DNA of 24,331 bases from a virus. Below the pieces are notes generated by a model. That model was not told where the DNA came from. It was given only the letters and a program-made list of their open reading frames with translations, and did not search any database. Position numbers and translations under genes: made by a program. The first letter of the stretch is position 1, and each line of letters begins with the position of its first letter. Below, piece by piece: positions 20,808-24,331 of this stretch. The DNA lies in IMG/VR virus record IMGVR_UViG_3300046777_001651, positions 1-24,331 of that record; one strand, 5' to 3'.

Positions 20808-21349
20808 TTGATTATATTGAAGACTTTATTTCAAAAGAAGATCAAGATTATATTGAGGATTATGTAAAAGATCCAAAATTTCCATATAGATTCCACAAGA
20901 TTCATTTGTATAGCAATGCAACAGTTTCTAATTTACAATTAACCCATCATTTGTATATGCATGACGAAGATAAAGTTTCTCCTCACTTTCCAATTATAAA
21001 TCCAGTATATAAAAAATTATTGGAAATGTATGGAAATATTAATCTTATGAGGGCAAAGATTAATTGCACCATGCCAGAGCCTACAATGAAGCCATACGAG
21101 GCTCAGCCCCGCCATGTTGATTTAAAATATGACAATGGGGAGCCATTCCCCCATCTTGTATGTTTATATTATATAAACGATTCAGATGGTCCTACATACT
21201 TCTATACCAATCAGGAAAATGCCTCACATAGAATTATCCCAAAGAAGGGTGCGGCTTTAATTTTTGATGGTAGTATTCTCCATGCAGGAAGCAACCCGGT
21301 TCAATATCCTTATCGTTTTGCACTGAATATAAATTTCACACAAGGATAA
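20804..21349 (+). CDS. 2-oxoglutarate/Fe(II)-dependent oxygenase (181 aa)
   Basis: The Fe-binding triad is visible: H104 and D106 in PRHVDLKYD and H160 in ILHAGSNP, with R171 (YPYRFALNINF) as the 2-oxoglutarate anchor. A jelly-roll fold of the prolyl 4-hydroxylase-like/PKHD type is expected; HLVCLYYINDSDGPTYFY (117-134) is a typical strand pair. Such phage enzymes hydroxylate proteins or modified bases. With DUF1599 and ThyX in the same window, a role in DNA-base modification is possible, but a protein substrate is equally likely. The start overlaps the upstream stop. Confidence 0.8.
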   Translation: MIDYIEDFISKEDQDYIEDYVKDPKFPYRFHKIHLYSNATVSNLQLTHHLYMHDEDKVSPHFPIINPVYKKLLEMYGNINLMRAKINCTMPEPTMKPYEAQPRHVDLKYDNGEPFPHLVCLYYINDSDGPTYFYTNQENASHRIIPKKGAALIFDGSILHAGSNPVQYPYRFALNINFTQG

Positions 21350-21350
21350 C

Positions 21351-21578
21351 ATGAGTAAAGAATTATTTGAAGCAGTTGAAACACTTGAAGAAGAGATTGA
21401 AAATATCGCTGAACAAATGCGTCAACAAACCATTATTATAAAAGAGATAGCAAAAGAGCGTGATGCTTGGAGGCGTATTGCTGATCAGCTTGCTCTGGGT
21501 GCAGAAGATTATTTAAATGAAGGAATGTACTACCAGTTGAAAAAAGGCTTAGATATGTTTAATGAGGCAATTAAGTAA
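21351..21578 (+). CDS. Coiled-coil protein (75 aa)
   Basis: Almost entirely a charged heptad-like helix: ETLEEEIENIAEQMRQQTII, then KERDAWRRIADQL and a short amphipathic end. It has no catalytic motif. It follows the oxygenase after one base, and its stop overlaps the next ATG (TAATG). Likely a small oligomerising accessory protein; the family is not recognised. Confidence 0.55.
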   Translation: MSKELFEAVETLEEEIENIAEQMRQQTIIIKEIAKERDAWRRIADQLALGAEDYLNEGMYYQLKKGLDMFNEAIK

Positions 21579-22213
21579 TGCCTGAATTAAATGCAAATAT
21601 CCCCTCCATTGAATGCTATGTTCGTGGTAACTATCTGAGAAATCAGACGGATTCTCACGATAAGTACTTTCCATGCGTTATCTTTGGAGTGACCTCAATC
21701 CCCTCCAGAAGCCCCCTATTTCATTTTTTAATGGAGGATGGCGGTGTTTGGTGGAGAATGCCAATTAGCGCTTTCTGTGCAGAGCCAAACACACCTGAAG
21801 TTGATCTTCATGAGCTGGTCTTATGGAATTCCTTCTCATCACATGTAACGGTTACAGAATTCTATGCCATGCGTAATATGAGGATGACATATGTTTCAAG
21901 ATCGGGTGAATTCGTTAATGGTAAATATCTATTCACATTGGACTGGCATGCACCAGACGACAATATTCTTAATACAGGATTTAGTCAAAACCCCGGTCAA
22001 CACAAGTGCGGACATGTTATAGTAAGAGACGATGGCAACTTTGCCATCCAGCCAAACAATCGGGTTCGTCTTTTTGATCCATCATTCACAACAAAGTCGG
22101 GTACCTTAATTGAAAGAAAGATTAATACCAGACAATGGGATGTAGAGGATGCACTAAAATGGCGGACTTCAGATGATGATAGATATGAATACGGAGTAGT
22201 TAATAATGACTGA
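21578..22213 (+). CDS. Conserved phage protein of unknown function (211 aa)
   Basis: The protein contains IECYVRGNYLRNQTDSHDKY, a CVIFGVTSIPSRSPLFHFLM stretch, GGVWWRMPISAFC, ELVLWNSFSSHVTVTEFYA and YLFTLDWHAPDDN, and ends GVVNND. I recall similar proteins (SIPGR..LFH....G..WRLPI..FC) in many aquatic phages without known function. Its Trp-rich beta strands suggest a beta-sandwich. Its start overlaps the upstream stop, and its last codons overlap the next gene by 8 bp. No catalytic motif is certain. Confidence 0.65.
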   Translation: MPELNANIPSIECYVRGNYLRNQTDSHDKYFPCVIFGVTSIPSRSPLFHFLMEDGGVWWRMPISAFCAEPNTPEVDLHELVLWNSFSSHVTVTEFYAMRNMRMTYVSRSGEFVNGKYLFTLDWHAPDDNILNTGFSQNPGQHKCGHVIVRDDGNFAIQPNNRVRLFDPSFTTKSGTLIERKINTRQWDVEDALKWRTSDDDRYEYGVVNND

Positions 22214-22469
22214 TGACATTGTGACCCGACTACGGGAAGAACGGTGGGTGTGGGTTTCTGAGTCGGCATTGCGTCAGGATGCAGCCGATGAAATTGAACG
22301 GTTACGAGCCGACAGAAAAGAACTTTTACAGATAGCAAGACTGTTTGCAGATGAAGGCATGTGCCGAATGTATGACGAGTTTGGAACCTGCATACATATT
22401 GACGGTGTATGTGATTGGCATGGTGCTGAACATCTATGGGAATCATTTTGTATGAGTAGGGGGTTATAA
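22206..22469 (+). CDS. Small phage protein, Ead-like style (87 aa)
   Basis: The N-terminus DIVTRLREERWVWVS followed by DAADEIERLRADRKELLQIA matches a common style of small phage accessory protein (Ead/Ea22-like). The C-terminal half carries four Cys and several His (MCRMYDEFGTCIHIDGVCDWHG) that might bind metal. Overlaps with both neighbours show a coupled operon. The function of this class is unknown. Confidence 0.6.
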   Translation: MTDDIVTRLREERWVWVSESALRQDAADEIERLRADRKELLQIARLFADEGMCRMYDEFGTCIHIDGVCDWHGAEHLWESFCMSRGL

Positions 22470-22762
22470 TGAACAAAAAGAAAATGAATGAAATCAGAGA
22501 TGAAATTGACCGTTGGGACCAATTAATGGAATCTCCAGATTGGGATGAAAATACAACAGCAATGTGGGCTATGGCTGAAGAGATTGTGCGCCTACGGAAT
22601 GAATTGGCGGAGCAAGCAATTATTCATGAAGTTCAAAAAACAAACACAGTAAGCGAGATTGAACGCCTAAGATTAATACTTACACACATTTGTGATGTTT
22701 GGGGAAGTGACCTTCTTTCAATTATTGATGAAATGAACAGATTTAAGAAAGAAATAAAATGA
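22469..22762 (+). CDS. Helical unknown protein (97 aa)
   Basis: Contains NEIRDEIDRWDQLMESPDW, AMAEEIVRLRNELAEQ and EIERLRLILTHICDVW, i.e. mainly coiled-coil-like helices. The motif '..AEEIVRLRNEL..' echoes the previous gene, so the two may be distant paralogues. The ribosome site is GGGGG/AGGGGG just before the ATG, overlapping the upstream stop. Function unknown. Confidence 0.55.
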   Translation: MNKKKMNEIRDEIDRWDQLMESPDWDENTTAMWAMAEEIVRLRNELAEQAIIHEVQKTNTVSEIERLRLILTHICDVWGSDLLSIIDEMNRFKKEIK

Positions 22763-22995
22763 ATGAAATGTCAATCGGAACGGTAATTTCGGATGAATGG
22801 TTCCAAGATGAAGAAAAGCGTCAAAGCATTGAAAGAAAGATGTGTGAGGCGCTTCCCGATGATGCAATAGATATTAATTTAATATGGTCGCCATTGGTAG
22901 CCCTTGATAAAAGCGGGGATACAAGATGGTCGGCTAGATTATCCTATAGATTGGATGATTTTCAGAAAACGAGTGGCCCCGGAAAAATACTATAA
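22759..22995 (+). CDS. Small unknown protein (78 aa)
   Basis: Contains ISDEWFQDEEKRQSIERKMCE, LPDDAIDINLIWSPLVALDKSGDTRWSARLSYRLDDF and a short Gly-rich end. The start overlaps the upstream stop (ATGA). It is the last gene before the repeat-rich intergenic stretch. Family not recognised. Confidence 0.5.
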   Translation: MNEMSIGTVISDEWFQDEEKRQSIERKMCEALPDDAIDINLIWSPLVALDKSGDTRWSARLSYRLDDFQKTSGPGKIL

Positions 22996-23021
22996 TCCGT
23001 CACATCCGTGACATCCGTGAC
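22995..23021 (+). repeat. Three tandem 9-bp repeats
   Basis: ATCCGTCAC (22995-23003), then ATCCGTGAC twice (23004-23012 and 23013-23021). The first two also form an inverted repeat, GTCAC-ATCC-GTGAC. The repeats begin at the last base of the preceding stop codon. Nearby TTCCCCCAA occurs twice (23035-23043, 23046-23054). They may be protein-binding iterons. Confidence 0.75.
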
Positions 23022-23095
23022 ATGGCGTGGCAGGTTCCCCCAAACTTCCCCCAATCTCCACCTATATTAAGTTCCCACAAGAAAGAAAATAAATT

Positions 23096-23512
23096 ATGAA
23101 TATATTTAGAAAAATTACTGAAAAATTAAACCCGAAAATTAAGAAGAAGTCAAGTGTATTTGATGATTCTATTGAATCCCTTGAAGAGATTCAAGCATTT
23201 GTTTATAAAGACCTTGATCTACTCAAGAAGAAGTCAGAACAGTTCTCTCTTATGAAGAATTATGACCAACCTTTGTCTGCTGAAGCACTAGAGAAGATTA
23301 AACAGAATAAAATTGAATTATCCCGACTTCTTGACGAGATGATTAGAGATAAGAAGTCTCTTGAAGAGAGAATCTATAAGATGAATCTTAATGACCCCGA
23401 ATTTGTTAGAGTGAGAAAGCTGCAAGACAAATTTAAGAACACTTCCCCGATTCCTCGTCATCCCTTCACCCCCGGAACTTCCTCTGAGACAGCACCAGAA
23501 GACACTGAGTGA
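23096..23512 (+). CDS. Lys/Glu-rich helical protein (138 aa)
   Basis: The N-terminus is basic (FRKITEKLNPKIKKKSSVFD). The rest is mostly long charged helices, including IESLEEIQAFVYKDLDLLKK, ELSRLLDEMIRDKKSLEERI and DPEFVRVRKLQDKF, followed by a Pro/Thr-rich tail (RHPFTPGTSSETAPED). No family is recognised. A GAAAGAAAATAAATT region before the ATG gives at most a weak ribosome site. It lies alone between the two repeat-rich stretches. Confidence 0.6.
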   Translation: MNIFRKITEKLNPKIKKKSSVFDDSIESLEEIQAFVYKDLDLLKKKSEQFSLMKNYDQPLSAEALEKIKQNKIELSRLLDEMIRDKKSLEERIYKMNLNDPEFVRVRKLQDKFKNTSPIPRHPFTPGTSSETAPEDTE

Positions 23513-23802
23513 ATTTTAATAAAAATTTTCAAGCCTTCCCCCCTTGCCCAATATTTTAAAAAATTTGAGTATATATTCGAAGAAGGCAATGCACTCCCAA
23601 CGGCAGGATCTTGCCCCCTGTGTTCGGACAGTCAATGACTGTTCCGATACCCTATGGGGTATGCCCCCTGCATATTTATGCAGGATCGAAGCTCGCCCCC
23701 CCTATGAAATAAGGGTACGGGCGCATAACTATGCAGTCGGGTGCATAAACATTTATGGGGGCGGGGGTTGTGGTGCGTAAGATTACGCCCTAGTATGGGG
23801 GT
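23513..23802 (+). other. Non-coding region with a cluster of hairpins
   Basis: No credible gene is seen in these 290 bases. From 23602 on, hairpins follow one another: near-palindrome GGCAGGATCTTGCC (23602-23615); TCGGACAGTCA with TGACTGTTCCGA (23624-23647, one bulge); ATACCC-TATG-GGGTAT (23647-23662); CCTGCAT-ATTT-ATGCAGG (23667-23684); GCATA-AC-TATGC (23723-23734); CATAAA-CA-TTTATG (23744-23757); GCGTAA-GA-TTACGC (23775-23788). Runs of C and G (CCCCC, GGGGG) lie between them. The layout suggests an origin or a recombination or packaging site, but none is proven. Confidence 0.7.
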
Positions 23803-24306
23803 ATGGCATCAACACCATCAAACAAAAAAGGCAAGGGTCGCGTCGTGACCCCTGCCACCAAGAGCGCAAAGGTTAAGAGCGCATTGACATTGGACAAGGG
23901 TGCAATTCTCGCACACTTGGCAACGGGGGCAACCGCCAACCGCTCTAAGGGTGTAAAGCCTTTTTACACCAATAAGGGTGCAGAAGTGTTGGCGAGCGCA
24001 ATTGTTCGTGCAGGCAAATTGCCAACTATGGCGAGCGAAGGCGTAATCGTGGACAAGTCAAAGGAAAGCGCAAAGGCTCGCCGTGACTTCTGCCGTAAGC
24101 ATCGTGCCACCCTTGTTGACTTTGCCGTGATTATCGGTGAGAACAAAGAGGGTGAGATTACGCATGACCGCCCAGAGAATACAGTACGGGCGAGACTGCA
24201 AAGCATTGCGAAGGCTATGGGCTTACCTGCCGATACCTTCTATGCAGTACGGGCAGAGAAGTACCAAGTAGGCGAAACGCCTAAGGCGTACATTATTCGC
24301 AAATAG
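23803..24306 (+). CDS. Basic, GC-rich unknown protein (167 aa)
   Basis: The first 30 residues are Lys/Ser/Thr-rich (NKKGKGRVVTPATKSAKVKS). A globular part follows, with ANRSKGVKPFYTNKGAEVLA, ASEGVIVDKSKESAKARRDF and, near the end, NTVRARLQSIAKAMGLPADT then FYAVRAEKYQVG. The protein is strongly basic and probably binds nucleic acid. Its codons are far more G/C-rich than those of the rest of the window, so it may be a recent acquisition or highly expressed. GGGGGT lies just before the ATG. Family unknown; complete in this window. Confidence 0.6.
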   Translation: MASTPSNKKGKGRVVTPATKSAKVKSALTLDKGAILAHLATGATANRSKGVKPFYTNKGAEVLASAIVRAGKLPTMASEGVIVDKSKESAKARRDFCRKHRATLVDFAVIIGENKEGEITHDRPENTVRARLQSIAKAMGLPADTFYAVRAEKYQVGETPKAYIIRK

Positions 24307-24311
24307 CGAAC

Positions 24312-24329
24312 GGGGGGCGAAAGCCCCCC
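24312..24329 (+). terminator. GC-rich hairpin at the right edge
   Basis: GGGGGGC (24312-24318), GNRA-type loop GAAA, GCCCCCC (24323-24329). It directly follows the stop codon of the GC-rich gene. The T-tract, if any, lies beyond the window, so the terminator call is provisional. Confidence 0.65.
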
Positions 24330-24331
24330 CA

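Noticed and set aside
22995-23021. CRISPR array
   Set aside because: Units are 9 bp and directly tandem, with no spacers.
23544-23780. Open frame of 78 codons with TTG start
   Set aside because: It covers the hairpin cluster, has no ribosome site and its sequence follows the hairpin repeats rather than protein-like composition.
23602-23788. Tandem rho-independent terminators
   Set aside because: Several hairpins are not followed by T-runs, so termination alone does not explain the cluster.

Overview
The window is a piece of a double-stranded DNA tailed-phage genome. It carries an HK97-type head module (portal, maturation protease, major capsid), tail or fibre proteins, a lysis cassette and phage nucleotide-metabolism genes. 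Both ends are cut: a fibre-like gene runs off the left edge, and no terminase, tape measure, helicase or DNA polymerase is present. Most of the DNA is AT-rich. Several traits suggest a freshwater actinobacterial host, possibly Acidimicrobiia-like: a sortase-type LPKTG anchor, two secreted proteins with poly-Thr linkers, a B12-dependent ribonucleotide reductase, ThyX, and promoters that seem to give leaderless mRNAs. This host call is inference.

The left block (1-15107) is all on the minus strand and is read from right to left. In that order it holds a small unknown gene, a glycosyltransferase, the class II ribonucleotide reductase nrdJ, an unknown head-region gene, the portal, a small structural protein and a 707-residue fusion (protease, small basic module, Dps/ferritin-like domain, coiled-coil scaffold-like tail). 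Then come the major capsid protein, four small structural genes, and a secretion/lysis group: a PA14 poly-Thr protein, a 58-aa membrane protein, an LPKTG-anchored Ig-like protein, two holin-like proteins and an M15-type endolysin. Last are a 26-aa cysteine-rich peptide gene, a baseplate/fibre-like protein and two fibre proteins.

A palindrome-rich control region (15108-15274) separates this from the right block, which is all on the plus strand. It starts with thyX and small membrane or unknown genes, followed by a multi-domain basic protein, two companions and a strong terminator (18283-18351). A tightly coupled operon follows (18413-20388): HTH regulator, DUF1599-like nucleotide-modification protein, 24-aa membrane peptide, HslV/proteasome-like Ntn hydrolase and FmdB-type zinc ribbon. 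After it come a structured non-coding stretch, a 2-oxoglutarate/Fe(II) oxygenase and a run of small phage genes.

The far right (from about 22990) changes character. It has 9-bp tandem repeats, a cluster of at least six consecutive hairpins (23602-23788) and a much more GC-rich gene followed by a GC-rich hairpin. This could be an origin, a genome-end region or an acquired segment.

The strongest leads are an apparent RNA switch with mutually exclusive hairpins in front of nrdJ, the Dps-containing capsid protease/scaffold fusion, the operon around the proteasome-like protein, the hairpin cluster, and three short genes (26, 58 and 24 aa) that are easy to miss.
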